A stretch of DNA of 64,000 nucleotides from Actinostola sp. cb2023 (GCA_033675265.1 JAUJYZ010001261.1:233501-297500), one strand, 5' to 3'; counted from the stretch's first letter, positions 34,609 to 46,404 are shown. Program-made: numbers and translations. The notes: generated by a model not told the origin, from the sequence alone.

Positions 34609-36802
34609 CTATATCCTCTCAATTGCTGCCAAAATACCTGGTGGGATTTCATCATCCAATGACTCTGTCGAATTGTCCAGTGACTCTTCAAGCATAGAGA
34701 TTGACCCATCCAACTGGGATAATGAAATGTTATTAACAATCATATCAAACAGTTCATTGTCTTGAAAAATCTCATCCCATTCATCCACAAGCTCATCATC
34801 AAACTCGTTGTTGCTCTCAAAATGGGCACCATTCAAGTCTGTGTCACATGTTACATCCTCAAACACAATACTGATGACTGATAAAATTTTCTGTGCATGA
34901 CGTTTGTCCCATACTTCTACTGATTTATAAATGTCTGACAGGGTAAACATCGAGGCTACGTTTTCCAACACTTGGGATATCGGGTGCTCGGAAAAACCCA
35001 ACATGAAGTGAAGATTTGTTAGGGTTTTGACTTCTCCATTTGCAGTTGTATTCAAAAGTTTCAAGACTAATGTTTTATGATATTGATTTAATGCATCCTC
35101 TACAAGTGTTTTGCTGTCTGCTGATGCATTTCTTTCCTTTACTGAGGCTCCATTTTCAGTCTGAATATCTATTGTAGGGTATTTAGCATAACTGCTACAG
35201 TTTGCCTGCTCACAGTCACAACTAGCTGCACATATGTCACAGCACATGTGAAGTACTTCTGTATCTACAGAATCTACATCGAAATGCTTCATCAGAGTCA
35301 TTCTTCTGCACTCTTTAGTCTTGACAAAAGACTTAATGTCTGAATGGACGTGGTTCAGTAATATACCATGATATAGCAAAAAAGCAACACTTTCACCACT
35401 GTCTCTTCCAGCACGTCCAGTCTCTTCAGTCAATACAGTCAATTCCCATGCCAAATGCAATTGTAGCTACAAGTAACCTCACTGTACCATGTTCCTGTTG
35501 AAAAGACTCTAAAACATTTTTCTTGTTTGCTTCTGGAGTACATGAATGGAGCATTTCGACTAGTGGAGATCCATTGCTATTGGTCGTATTCTCCTTACCA
35601 AGCAGACCACTGATAGTAGCATAAATGATGCTACACTGTTTAATCGTTTGACAGTACACGATGGTCCTTGTAGAGTGATATTGTTCTCTCCTCAACTCAT
35701 CTGTGAGCCAAACAAAGTATTCCTCGTGTTCAGCCTTTTTATCCATACAATGAACAACATATCTGATGTTTGATTTGTTTGGACTTTCTTTGATTTCATC
35801 AAAATGTTCCATATGCAAGATGTTGAGGATGGTATCTCTTGTGAGGCGTGTGGTAGTGGCTGTCAAAGCAATAACTGGAATGTCTGATGCCAAAGACCTT
35901 AACTCATACAACTTTCCATACGACTCCCTAAATGCAGCCATTTTGTTGTCCAGCGAAGTCCCCCTAGTAATTGAGATAGTATACTGTATTTTTAATTAGA
36001 ACTTAGAAAATAGTATGCACCGTTCATACAATGCAATCTCACACAAACGCCACGATTGCGTTGTTATTCTATGATCGGGATTTGGTCAAGGGGTTTTCAT
36101 TTCTGGAAAGTGCAACTACATGTACTTTAGGATAAGAAATTTTAAAATGTTTCGGACTTTTCCTGTAATCTAAATAGGGTCCAAGGGCTTGCAAAATGGA
36201 TAGATTTCGACTATTGACTATTGTTGTATTCGAATGAAAGCAGTATTTTCATTTCGTGAAAGTACTATATGTAAAAGCCAAGCTTTCTACATCTAAAGAA
36301 TAACTAGGCAAAATGCTGTCTGAAAGCTCACTTACCATTGCTTTAGAACATGTGCCTCATCAATTGCAATGGCACAAAGCTTACGGGAGTACACATCGTT
36401 GTGCAACATCGATCTCCAGCGCTCGTTTTTGAGCCACGCTTCCGGGGATCCATAAACCACCGAATACTCTCCCCTCTCAGCATGTTTTCTTTCATCTTCA
36501 GAAGCTGAAGTTAGGTTTAGGGCTTTAATGCCGACACTCGTTAGGAACTTGACTTGGTCTTCCATAAGACTGATCAAAGGACTAACCACAACGACAATAT
36601 GCCCTGAACTTGATCTAAGTACATCAAATACGGTTGGTAAAGCTTGATAGATGAGCGATTTACCAAAGCCCGTAGGTAAATTAACGAAAACATCTTTTTT
36701 CTTTTCTATAACTGCACTTATAGCTGTCTTCTGGTGTGTATTTAAGCAAGAAATTTTGAATTTGGAAGCCACGAGAGAAAATACTTCATCAAGCGACGCC
36801 AT
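34609..36802 (-). pseudogene. RecQ-type DNA helicase, 2 exons, internal deletion
   Basis: Exon 1 (36802-36336, ATG start) carries THQKTAI, Walker A NLPTGFGKSLIYQ, VVSPLISLMEDQV and the DEAH box AIDEAH, then a GT donor after KQW. Exon 2 (35963-34609) has IPVIALTATTT, TIVYCQTIKQC, LVATIAFGMGID and TGRAGRDSGES, the SF2 motifs of RecQ in order. Between FGMGID and TGRAGRD about 15 residues expected in the family are missing and the frame shifts (near 35425-35445), so this copy cannot make a whole helicase. A Cys-rich segment (CCDICAASCDCEQANC) resembles the RecQ zinc-binding region; an acidic tail of about 200 residues follows. It converges on the DUF6589 gene inside the same TIRs. Confidence 0.8.
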
Positions 36803-36899
36803 TTTGATTGTGATTATAAGACACGCGCTCTGATTGGCTTGCTCGCCTTGGCGCGAACGGTTTCAGGATATGAGAACCAAACTCTTATTGGTCAGATCC

Positions 36900-36988
36900 G
36901 GGAAAGGAATGTAGTTCAAAAGAAAGCAGCCGTTTGTGGAGAGGGAGCACAGGGATCCCGAAACTAAGAACGGGTGCATAGGAGACTA
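36900..36988 (-). repeat. Right inner TIR of the RecQ/DUF6589 element
   Basis: Inverse of 26998-27087. The outer terminus tcttaaactcccta ends at 37037. Confidence 0.9.
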
Positions 36989-37240
36989 AAGCCTGTGAGG
37001 TTACTTCATCCACAAATTGCAAATCTTAAACTCCCTATTGTATTCCTGTATTCTATTTATTTATTATTATTATTTTATTTTATCTCTTCTTGCATGATAT
37101 GAAAGTGTTGAAGAGCAATAAAGCAAAAGTAGAAGTTCCGGTATTTCTTGAATTGTCGTGATTGACAATCAGTAAGCTTGAGTATGAAAATCACCAGAAA
37201 TGTCGATACGATTCAATATAAACAATTTTCCGTTTTACTG

Positions 37241-37535
37241 TTAGCCGTGGTTTAATACGAACACAACTGGTAGGATAGTATTATTATCAGTATTATTATT
37301 ATTATAAGATGTTTCATACTTACCAGCAACATCCATGACTCTCGCATGATAAAGAGAGTCATTCCACAATATTTGCACATATTCCTCCTTTCTGAGCAAT
37401 CCCTTCGTGACTTGGGATCGCTTCACGATCGCTACCTCATTTAGCAAAATCGTTGGAGCTAAAGCACGACCACATGAAGGCCACCATGTATTAAGCACTG
37501 AAATTATCATGCCGCCGTGCTTTAGCTCCACCGAT
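37241..37535 (-). pseudogene. Isolated exon, possibly N-terminal exon of a BEN-type protein
   Basis: 37332-37450 (minus) reads VAIVKRSQVTKGLLRKEEYVQILWNDSLYHARVMDVA and ends at a good GT donor (gtaagtatg). This W-N-D-x-x-Y-x-A-x-V pattern resembles the chromo/Tudor-like exon that precedes BEN domains in invertebrate proteins. No downstream exon is seen. The upstream side runs into a palindrome (37440-37544). Confidence 0.3.
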
Positions 37536-37544
37536 TTTGCTAAA
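37440..37544. repeat. Palindrome with 28-bp arms
   Basis: tttagcaaaatcgttggagc and its inverse, gctccaccgattttgctaaa, flank a ~48-bp loop. It overlaps the start of the exon-like sequence. Confidence 0.8.
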
Positions 37545-37809
37545 ACTTGGTCAGGTTATGAATTATGTCAATCTAAAGTGATTCTAAAACTTTCATCCAA
37601 AAAAAAACGGACAGATTTTTCGCAAGATCCAATTTCATCCAAAACATTGACTTTACTTAAGTTCTAATATATTTTTTTTATGTTCTGCAGTGCAATCGAA
37701 TTATATTGTATTATAGGTGAATGATAGCTCTAATTGTTGCCAATGTTTAAAGGCAATTGCATAAAAACAGAGGAAGTTATGACCCAAAGTCTGTCATAGA
37801 CGAGTGCGC

Positions 37810-38750
37810 CGAGAATTATATCGGAGTCACCTTAAGAGTATCCAAAAAATGGAAGACCTTCGGGTCCGCTTCTTTCTAATGTGAACTTTATATTCTGATC
37901 TTGTGTATTAAGATGGTTAAAGAATGATGCATGTTGTATCCTCTTTCTTCATGACACATGCTAATTCATCAACATATCTACGGTACAATGTAGGTGGACT
38001 GGGGAATGACGTTATTGCTTTGGTTTCAGATGTTCCATAACCAAATTGGCAACAACCACTGACACAAGTGATCCCATTGCTGTACCGTGAATCTGTCGGC
38101 AGTATTTGCCTTGGCATTGGAATTCAATGGAATTTAGACAGAAGGAACAAATATCAGTCGGTGTCAGGGCAGTACGTTCCCTCAGCTGCACTTCAGCACT
38201 AAGTCGATTTTTTGCTACCTCAACAGCAACATCTGTCGGTATTGATGTGAACAATGAAACAACATCCAATGACATTAACTCTTCATTTGCGTCCAACTTC
38301 ATTTCCGCTGCTGTTTCCACCCACTGTTCAGTATTCCGGACGTGATAGGTAGACTTACCAACCAATGGTGACAAAAGAAAACTTAAGTGTTTAGACAGTG
38401 CATACGTCGGCAATCCAATGAAGCTAACAATAGGACGAAGAGGAACCCCACTCTTAGGAGTGCCGTACATTTGTGGTGTAATGCCATCAGTGGTGTTAAT
38501 TTCTCTGTACCTCTTGTCGTTAATTCTCTCTTTCATCTTTGACAACAATGACTTCATTTCCCATTTGCACGCTTTTGCTGGATCTTTGTCTAACAACATA
38601 TAGGTGTTTCTATCATCAAGCAGATTTGCAAGCTTTTCATCATAAGTTTTCTTATCCATAATAACAGTTGCATTTCCTTTGGCTGCTTTCATTATAATGA
38701 TGGTATCATCTTTCTGTAATTTTTCAAAATATATAAGGTAATTTGACAAC
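37810..38750 (-). pseudogene. Penelope-like reverse transcriptase fragment
   Basis: The main ORF (38749-38012) has YGTPKSGVPLRPIVS, MSLDVVSLFTSIP and IHGTAMGSLVSVVVANLVME. It continues after a frame break near 38030 with PPTLYRRYVDELACV, where the usual YVDD has become YVDE, and FTLE near 37870. These are Penelope-like RT motifs in order. The N-terminus and GIY-YIG part are absent. Truncated at both ends and inactive. Confidence 0.85.
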
Positions 38751-38779
38751 GGAACAACTGACTTATAAGCATATCATTG

Positions 38780-39620
38780 GTTGAAAAAGTGTACAGAGGA
38801 AGTTCAAACATGAAAGAGAGAATTAACAAAATTTAATTTCTCCAACTGCATCAACAGATAATGAAACTTTGCAGCTTAGAGAAAATACACTGTTCTGCAC
38901 CTCATATAAATGTCGAGTAAATAGTCTAGCAACTGGTCCAAGAGCCAAGCCCATGGAGATACATTTGTAATGATTCCTGTGACTCTAGGCACCTCACGGG
39001 CAGTGACAGAGCTGCTCTTCTGTCTTATGATCTGCAGTAATCCCATGAGGTGATCAACTTTGCCTTTTGGAACCAAAAATAAACTCTGCTGCAAGTCAAC
39101 TGTAAATCCCAGGAATTATCCAACTTGCTGGGGAACCAAATGACTCTTTTCAACGTTTATCAAGTAACCACATTGAACTAGGTCGCTTTGAATGTTAAAC
39201 AGATAAACTCTGAGCTCCTTGTTGTGTAGAAGCACATCCAAAACCATCATCAAGATACATAAGCATGTGTTTGCCTAGGTTCCTCCAGTATGTACCGAAT
39301 GGCCTCAAAACTTTGGTAAAAATAAAGGGCGCAGTAGAAAGTTCAAATGGCAATAAAGCAAAAACAAATAAATTTTCTATGTGAAACTCCAATGTCAATG
39401 TGGTGATAGCCATTCGTTAGATCACATGAAACAACCAAGAGATCCTCATACTTGAATTTCTTAACAAGCAAATGTTTGTTAAAAAAAGTCGAGTATCAGA
39501 TGAAATTTATTGTCCTTCTTGGCGACAACGTCCCAAGGACTGCAAACTATTATAGTTTCTTTGTGCACCTCCTCAATTGAACCAGCTTGAAAAAGCTCCA
39601 AAACAGCACTTTGCACAAAA
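38780..39620 (-). pseudogene. DIRS-like reverse transcriptase fragment
   Basis: The ORF at 39413-39195 has LPFELSTAPFIFTKVLRP and MLMYLDDGFGCA, the fingers/palm of a DIRS-type RT. 39094-38876 continues with FLVPKGKVDHLMGLLQII and VPRVTGIITNVSPWAWLLDQLL. Frame breaks separate the parts, and no tyrosine recombinase is seen. It abuts the Penelope-like fragment at about 38760. Confidence 0.7.
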
Positions 39621-39899
39621 TAGCATCACTGTGATACTTCACAACGTATATAACCTAATTTACATAACTCGCTCCAGGACCTCTCGTCCATGTAGGAAAT
39701 CAATTCCCTCTCCATTGCAAACTCTCTACGATCATTTCCCATTACAAGAGATATTTAATTTGCTAATTCCCTTAATTTTGTATTTTCTTTGTTAATAAAG
39801 ATATGAGATATGTAAAGTTTACCTTTTCAGGCTTGGACTCATTCCTTGTCATCTGCTTAGAATCTTACTGAAGAAACCAGAGGTGAGAGAGATGAGGAA
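39620..39899. other. Spacer, possible degraded LTR of the Gypsy element
   Basis: No ORF. It lies where a 3' LTR would be expected for the minus-strand Gypsy copy, but no matching 5' copy was found. Confidence 0.25.
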
Positions 39900-42800
39900 A
39901 GTCTTAGTCAGGGAATTATTGTTGGAGGGTTACCAGTTGGTTGTGTTTCATAGTTGCTTGCCTCTGTTTCATTTGCTGTGTTGATAACTGTGTTAACTAA
40001 CTTGAAGTGGCTTGCATCTCGACAGATTGTTCTGCCATTGTCCTTCTGGCCGTTATTTTGGATCCTTGGATGTCGCAAACTGTGTAGAATATCAGTTCGT
40101 ATGGTGTGCTCCATTTGTTCATCTTCTGTTGTTTGACTAACACGTAATCTCCAAGTAGTAGTTTGTTTTCTTTTGTTCGGATGCTTTCTCTTTGCCTTTT
40201 CATTTTCTCTTTGTACTTTGCCTCATTCGGGTTGATCAGTTCATCTTCTTCTGATGCTTGCTTGTTGGGTGCCTTGCAGTCTAGTTTGGTTCTGATTGCA
40301 GTTTGGTTCTCATTGCTTCATATGAGATCCCTGTTGCTGGGTGAGGTGTTCATCTATTGCAATCAGCATGTCATGAATCGTGTTCTGTCTTTCCAGTATT
40401 TCTTTGCCTTGCAGATAAGCTATATGTTCTGTTTTGTTCAGTGTCTGCATAAATCGTTCGACTTCTCCATTTGCTCTGAGGGTGCAATGTTGTTATCTTG
40501 TGGTGTTCGAATCCTTCTTGTCTTGCGAGGTTTTCGAAGTTTTTCGAATTGAATGGTGGTCCATTGTCTGTTTCCACTCTTTTTGGTATGATGTAGGATG
40601 CAAATACACGTTTCAGCCTTTCTTTGTTGACTTGGAAAGCTGCCGATGATACCGATATTCTACGATTGGGTATCGAGTTCTCTTGTCAATGATGACTAGG
40701 TTGTAGTGTCCATCAGGATATGGTCCGCCGTGATCTATTGATGTCCCATGGTTTGTCTGGGATGCTTGTGGTCTTGATTGGTTCTTCTTTCCTGTCTTTA
40801 GTCACAATTTGACATTCCTAGCATTAGTCGATGACATTGTCTATCATACTGTTCATATATGAGAACCAATACTTGTCCCGTAGCATTCACTTGTTTTTTT
40901 TTTGTATTTCCAAGGCATCCAAGACTATGTCCAATCTTCACTACTTTCTTTTGCAACTTCTCTGGTGGTAGTACTATTCTTTCCTCTCTAAAGATAAGTC
41001 CTTCAGCTGTCGATAGTTCTTGTTTGATGTGCAGGTACGGTTCTATGTCTTTGTATCTTCTGTACTTTTCCCAGTCACCTCGTGCAACTCTTTGAGCTAG
41101 TTTCTGCATCGTCTCGTCTTTCTGTGTCCCCTCTCGGATTCTGTCAAGAACTACTCAGTGTTCTGCTTCTACTGTCCATTTGATGATCTTTTCTGTTCCA
41201 TCATCCTCTGTCTGAGGTAAAGGGTGTGTGGAGAGGTAATTTAGAGGATCAGCTCATAGATGAGTTGGTAATCCACATCTTACATCTGCATCACCCATTT
41301 CTCGATTCTTGGTGGCATGCTGGCTTTTTGTCTTGTTAAATTATGGGAGCAGTGGCTTGTGTGCTGTGATGATCGTGAATCTCGGTGCTCCGAGTAGGTA
41401 TACTCTAAGGCGATATTTTGCCCATTTGATGGCAAGTGCATCTTTCTCCGTCTGACTATACCTCTTCTCTGCATCTGTCATTGTACGGCTTGTGAAGTGG
41501 CTGTATGCCTCTGTCTGTCTTCTGAAGTAGAGCTGCCGATAGACCTTCGTTAAAGCTTGCTTCCGTTCGTAGGATGATTTGTTTGTCTGTGTCAAAATAT
41601 GCAATTGTCTTGTCGTCCGATAGGCTGTCTTGTATCTTCTTGAATGCTTTTTCCTCATTCTCTCCCCACTGATATTTGATTTCTCTTCTCGATAATCAGT
41701 GTAATATGGTGCTGCGATGCTTGCGTAGTCCTCAATAAAGTTGTCAAGGTAACCCAACATTCCCAGGAAGCTCCTAACTCCTTCCTTGCCTTTAGGTGTT
41801 CCACGTTCTTTAATCGCTCTGAATTTATCAGGTGATGCCCTCAGTCTGGGTGAAGATGTGTCCAAATAATTCAATTTAGTCTTTCTCAAATTCGCATTTC
41901 TCTTTGTTGAACGTGATGCCGAAATATTTAGCTCTTTGTAATATTTTTTCCAGAACTTCTCTCTGTTCTTCTTTGTCGTTTCCACCCAATAGACTGTTTG
42001 GTTAGGCAGTGTGGAATGTCTCCAAATACTTTGAACATCGCTTCGTCGAAGACGTCTTGTGATGATTTGGCTCCAAAGAGGAGCAGTTGTGGTCTGAAGT
42101 TTCCCTATGGTGTGCTGAATGTCGCGCTACGTTTCTGGTTTCTGGGTCCAGTGTGAGTTGGTGGTATCAATGCCTGAGATCGAGCTTTGAGAATACTTTG
42201 CAGTCATGAAGGTACATGTAGTATATGAAGTATTTTATCTTCGGGCCTTGTACACATCTACGTACTTCGTTTCATCGATTTGTTGGGGATTCTCAAGTCG
42301 ATACTCGCTCTGCTTATCATGTGTGATTCTAACTCCTTGTTTGTCTCTGCGAACTTTGGTTTGGGCTGCACGACTAGGGGTGAACACCAAGTTATTGCTT
42401 CGCCAGGTGGTACTTTCTCAAATATTTCTGTTTCTACGCCTTCTTCTAGCCATTGTTTCAAGGGTTGCTGTAAGTGGTAAGGAACAGTACGTGGTTTTTG
42501 AGCTACCGGTGTTGATTCCGGGTCCATCTCTAGCTTGAGTTGTATCGCTTCTCCTGTGCTCATGTTTTTGTAAACATCCCATTCCTTTGAATACATCGCT
42601 GTATTTCACCACTAGTGTCTCTATTTCATCTGGTGCTGGTTTGACTGAAATCTTTCCTGATCTCACACTCTTGGCTTGGTGAGTAACTTTGCTGTAGATA
42701 CTCGTCAACTGATTCTCCACTTGGTTCTGTATCGTAATCTGTAGTTTTCTTCGCCCATTCTTGAGAGTTTAAACTCGAGTATCTGCTAGTTTCTTTGCTT

Positions 42801-43074
42801 TGTTGCGTTCTCTGCTCGCTGTTACAGCATCTTGCGAAATGGTTGCACTTGCCACATTTCAGGCACTGTTTTCCATATGCTGGGCAGTCTTTTCCTGGTG
42901 GGTGTGTTCCGGTGTTTCCACAGTATTGCTGGTTGTCCCTTTGCCTGTTGATTGTTTATTCTCTGCTGTGGTCTCCTTCTTCCTCCTCTATCATCACGTT
43001 GTGGTTTGTGAGTTTGTTGTCGGTGAATCTTTGCTACTTTATGTTCATCTTTCATGTCTTTCACTTGTTGACTT

Positions 43075-44910
43075 ATGCACTTATCATCGGTTATCCCCTG
43101 GGGGGACCCCGGGCAAGGGAGGGGACTTTGCAAAAGGGCCTGTCAAAGTTGTTAATTTCCCCCTGGTAAGTGGGTACATAGAACAAACAAATGCCCCTCC
43201 TAGAGTAGCCTCCTTCGCAGCCGTTTTTAGTATCATCACGCAAGTTCTCTGATGACACTAAAAATGGCTGTGAAGGAGACTACTCCTTGAGAGGCACCAC
43301 ATTGCACAATATGAAACCACTTGACAGCATAAGTGATATTGACTGAGACAAACATATGTCACATGACACATGACACATCACATGACAGTCACATGATTGT
43401 AAGAAATACCAGAAACAAGCTAATAAATATCAACCAATGCTTTTAATAGCTACATTTGTACTACAGTAGAAGTAAGACAATGTATCTCCCTCTTCTTCAG
43501 TAATGCCAATGCATGAGCCATGGTACCAGTTAGTACAGATGTCGCACTGTATCATAAATCTGAAAACATATACAGAATATAACGCAGTGGCATGAAAAAG
43601 TAATCTCAAATCATTGTTACAAACAAATGCACCTCAGATCCAACGCTTATGTTTGTTTTTTGTTTTGGGGTTTCCAATTGCACACAAAGGGATTTCTAAG
43701 AAAACCCTCCATACCTGTTTCCCCATGGCTGCATACAGAAACAATACTTGTCCTCACCCACATGCAGTGCTAGGTAAAAAAGGAGGAACAATAGTGATTA
43801 ATAATCTTAGTTTGTATGTAGTAGTAAGAAAAAATGGTATAAATGGCAAAAAAAAATGTAGAATAAAAAAATTATTATGAAATACTCACTGTCTTGAGTC
43901 TGTTAATTTTTGTTTGCCTTCCTTGACTTCAGTGCTTTGCTCTTTTTTGTCTTCTTGTTCTCCCCAGTATTCTTTCTAGCTTTCTGGATATTCACAATCA
44001 CTGTCAGTGTCACTGAGTGAATGAAATTGCATGTGCAAATATAGGTCCCAATACAAAAAAAGATAGACTTCGTTCCATTTAGATTATAAACAAATAACAT
44101 GCATCTGATATATAAAGATGACATATACATGTAGTCAGATTGTAAAATAATAAATTTTCGATTCGATTCCAAATGTGTTTATAGGACAACAAATTTTAAT
44201 ATTCAGTCGCTTTCTCATGAATACAAAAAAAAAACAATCTCGTAAAATGAAATTTTTCCCTTTAATTTATAGTTCAAAGCTTGCATGAACAAAAGGCATG
44301 ACAAACTGATCGAACTGATACTGTATCGCTAATTTTCAAAATAACCACAGCAATTCAGAGATATGGGTTTTAATAGAGATCTTTAGAACTTAGAACAAAG
44401 TGATTGATACATGCAGTGAAGAGAAAAAAGCAGTTTAAAATTACGTCAGTTGTGAGGTTTTTACACCAAACAAAAATATGCTCACCTTCTAAAGTTTTAA
44501 TTTCTTTGTCATCGTTTCCTGTCATATAATTAATTTTATTCAAAAGATGTCCTTTAATAACCAATTGTTAAAATTGGAAGTAATTATAAACAAGATGCAA
44601 ACGGATTATCATAACAATTAGTACCTGAACTAGATGTCGCCATCTTTACGATCACATGCACACGGAGAAAGATGAGCCCACGTTCTTTTGTACAGCGGTT
44701 TTCTTGGAGAACGGCTAGGTTCCAAAGTCCCCTGTTTTTCCCCGTGCGAGTCAAATTCCAACAAATCTCCGTCATTTTCCCCTCCCCCAGGGAGAAATAG
44801 CGTTCAAACCTCCCTAAAAGTCCCCATGCAAACCTGTATTTGCCCGGGCAACCAGATATCACACCTCCCCCCCCCCCCCCCCCCCAGGGTATAACCGATG
44901 ATAGGTGCAT
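43075..44910. mobile_element. 1.8-kb element nested in the Gypsy gag, with TIR-like ends
   Basis: 20-base ends are inverted copies with one mismatch (atgcacttatcatcggttat / ataaccgatgataggtgcat), followed inward by cccctgggggg and a C-tract. It contains a small PHD-finger gene and, near 43200-43300, a palindrome of gcagccgtttttagt. Part of the end sequence may be gag itself. Confidence 0.6.
43430..44643 (-). CDS. Small PHD-finger protein gene, several short exons
   Basis: The ATG at 44643 opens MATSSSG and meets a GT donor at once. A second exon-like piece ends EIKTLEG with gtgagca (about 44487), and a third lies near 43990-43890 (SDTDSDCEYPES, then a stop in the best frame). The last exon, after a ttttcag acceptor, reads QCDICTNWYHGSCIGITEEEGDT, the second half of a PHD finger, ending at 43430. 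It is carried by the element nested in Gypsy gag. The gene is partial or uses exon boundaries I cannot settle; a histone-binding role is inferred from the PHD finger only. Confidence 0.45.
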
Positions 44911-45624
44911 TCTGTCCTCACGTTGACTTGATTCCTCTATGAACTTGTGTAAGTTCCACTTCTGTCGGATGCACTGTTTAATGAGGTCTTCATTTTTCAC
45001 TGTCTGAATCAGGTGTTCTTTCAGGTGTTCTTTCGTCAAGCTGATCTCTGAACTCACAGTCCTTTGCTTTCTCTCTAATCCTGGCGGCATAACTGACAAT
45101 ACTCTCGTTGGTTTCCATTTGTTCTTTGCTAAATGTGTATCTAGCGTGGTGTTTGTTCTTTTTAGGTAGGAAGTGGTTATCTAGTTTCCTTTTAAGCTTG
45201 TTGTAGTCGTTCTCACCTTCTTGTGCGATGGGTTCTGGAAAATTTCTAGCGAGTGTCTTTATTTCTAGTCCTCCATAGATTTTAAGTGCACTAATCTTAT
45301 CTCACGTTGTTGATTTAAAGATAATATGTTTCTTCTTCGTTCTTCAATCCATTCTTCCTACCCTCTACCAATCTCTAGTCGGGTTTCTGGAATCTTGAAT
45401 TTCTCAATTCGTGGCATTTTCGATGTTGTACATGTAAATACTCCCACTGATATCTCTGTTTTTCGCTGCTTCGCCGGCTGCCATGTTGAACTCTTTTGCA
45501 ATTCCCATGTGCTTCGCTGTCTCGCTTCGATGTGCTGTTCTTCAATTCTCGTCTGCTATTCTTTGTTTTTGCTTTCAACCTATTCCGCTGTTAAACTTGA
45601 GTTGATTCTCTGTCTTTCTGCGTC

Positions 45625-45834
45625 TATTTACAGACCTTCCCGCACATTACGTTCTTCGTCTAATAACCTATTGTTCATTCCTAAGCACAAACTTAAAACG
45701 TATGGCGGTCGTTCTTTTTCTGTAGCTGCGCCCATGTTGTGGAATTCACTTCCACTTATTATTAGAAATGCTGAGACATTAGACATTTTTAAATCTTAGG
45801 TCAAGACTTTTCTTTTTACGCAAGCATTCAATTA
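45625..45834 (+). pseudogene. LINE ORF2 C-terminal tail
   Basis: It reads LRSSSNNLLFIPKHKLKTYG then RSFSVAAPMLWNSLP and, past a stop, VKTFLFTQAFN. This is the conserved end of CR1/L2-type ORF2 proteins (YG-x-RSFS-x-AAP-x-LWN-x-LP). 5'-truncated, as usual for LINEs. Confidence 0.8.
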
Positions 45835-45956
45835 AGGTGGTTCCCGCATAATGAATGATCGGTTTGCATTATTTTTTAACTCGCTCGCTCCGCGTCAATA
45901 TTGCTTGGATTTTATTGTGCTTAACACAAATACTAATTCAACTATTCTGCCTTTCG

Positions 45957-46404
45957 AAGGTGTATTCAAAATTATCATTGTAAGCCGCGTTTGTGAATGC
46001 GAGCTGATATTCAAATGACACTATTTTCACTAAAACTGCTGCCAAGCGTTATTCCCTCGTACGATTTTTCATAAACTTCGTGAACAGCCTTTTGAGGTCC
46101 CTAGTAATGTTCTGACGAAGTAAGAAGGAAATTGATCGAGCCGAAATCACCAATTCATATTTTTGTTGTCAAAATTTGACCTTTCGGTTGTTACGTGATT
46201 TCGGCTAGAACTATTTTTTTCTTACCTCGTCAGAACATTACTAGGGACCTTAAAAGGCCATTCACGAAGTTTAAAAAAAATCGTACGAGGGAATAACGCT
46301 TGGCAGCAGTTTTAGTGAAAATAGTGTCGTTTGAATATCAGCTGGCATTCACAAACGCGGCTTACAATGATAATTTTTTTTTTAAAACACCGTCGAAAGG
46401 CATC
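45957..46404. repeat. Large inverted repeat, arms ~185-200 bp
   Basis: 45957-46140 and 46205-46404 are inverted copies (cctttcgaaggtg... / ...cgtcgaaagg) around a ~65-bp centre. The right arm runs straight into the polymerase-B-like ORF, so the repeat may be a terminus of the Polinton-like copy or an inverted duplication at its break. Confidence 0.85.

Larger units (their letters stand above)
15191..37037. mobile_element. Composite RecQ/DUF6589 DNA transposon (~10.1 kb without its nested insertion)
   Basis: The right end reads tcttaaactcccta; its reverse complement TAGGGAGTTTAAGA is exactly recovered at the left when the nested TTAA element (15203-26893) and one TTAA are removed. Further in, 26998-27087 and 36900-36988 are near-identical inverted copies of about 90 bp. 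Between them lie a DUF6589 protein gene (plus) and a RecQ-type helicase gene (minus), converging. Helicase-encoding cut-and-paste elements are known in the Academ group (AcademH); I offer this as the nearest described category, not as a proven assignment, since a 14-bp flank repeat does not fit the short duplications I associate with Academ. Confidence 0.7.
39900..45590 (-). pseudogene. Degenerate Gypsy-type LTR retrotransposon gag-pol
   Basis: Minus order: gag (about 45330-44910, KQMETNESIVSYAARIREKAK), interruption (43075-44910), a CCHC zinc knuckle (42890-42830, CPAYGKQCLKCGKCNHFARCC), the start of reverse transcriptase (42596-42258, KPRTVPYHLQQPL), a gap with most RT palm motifs missing or scrambled, connection and RNase H (41985-41341, LGMLGYLDNFI, YSQTEKDALAIKWA), integrase zinc-binding part (41109-40798), integrase core (40577-40371, METDNGPPFNSKNF, with W for G in HPQSKW) and a C-terminal chromo-like tail (40203-39908). 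Many stops and frameshifts; no LTRs identified with certainty. Confidence 0.8.

Noticed and set aside
42795..43252. Cys- and Leu-rich plus-strand ORFs
   Set aside because: Antisense to the Gypsy CCHC zinc knuckle and gag.
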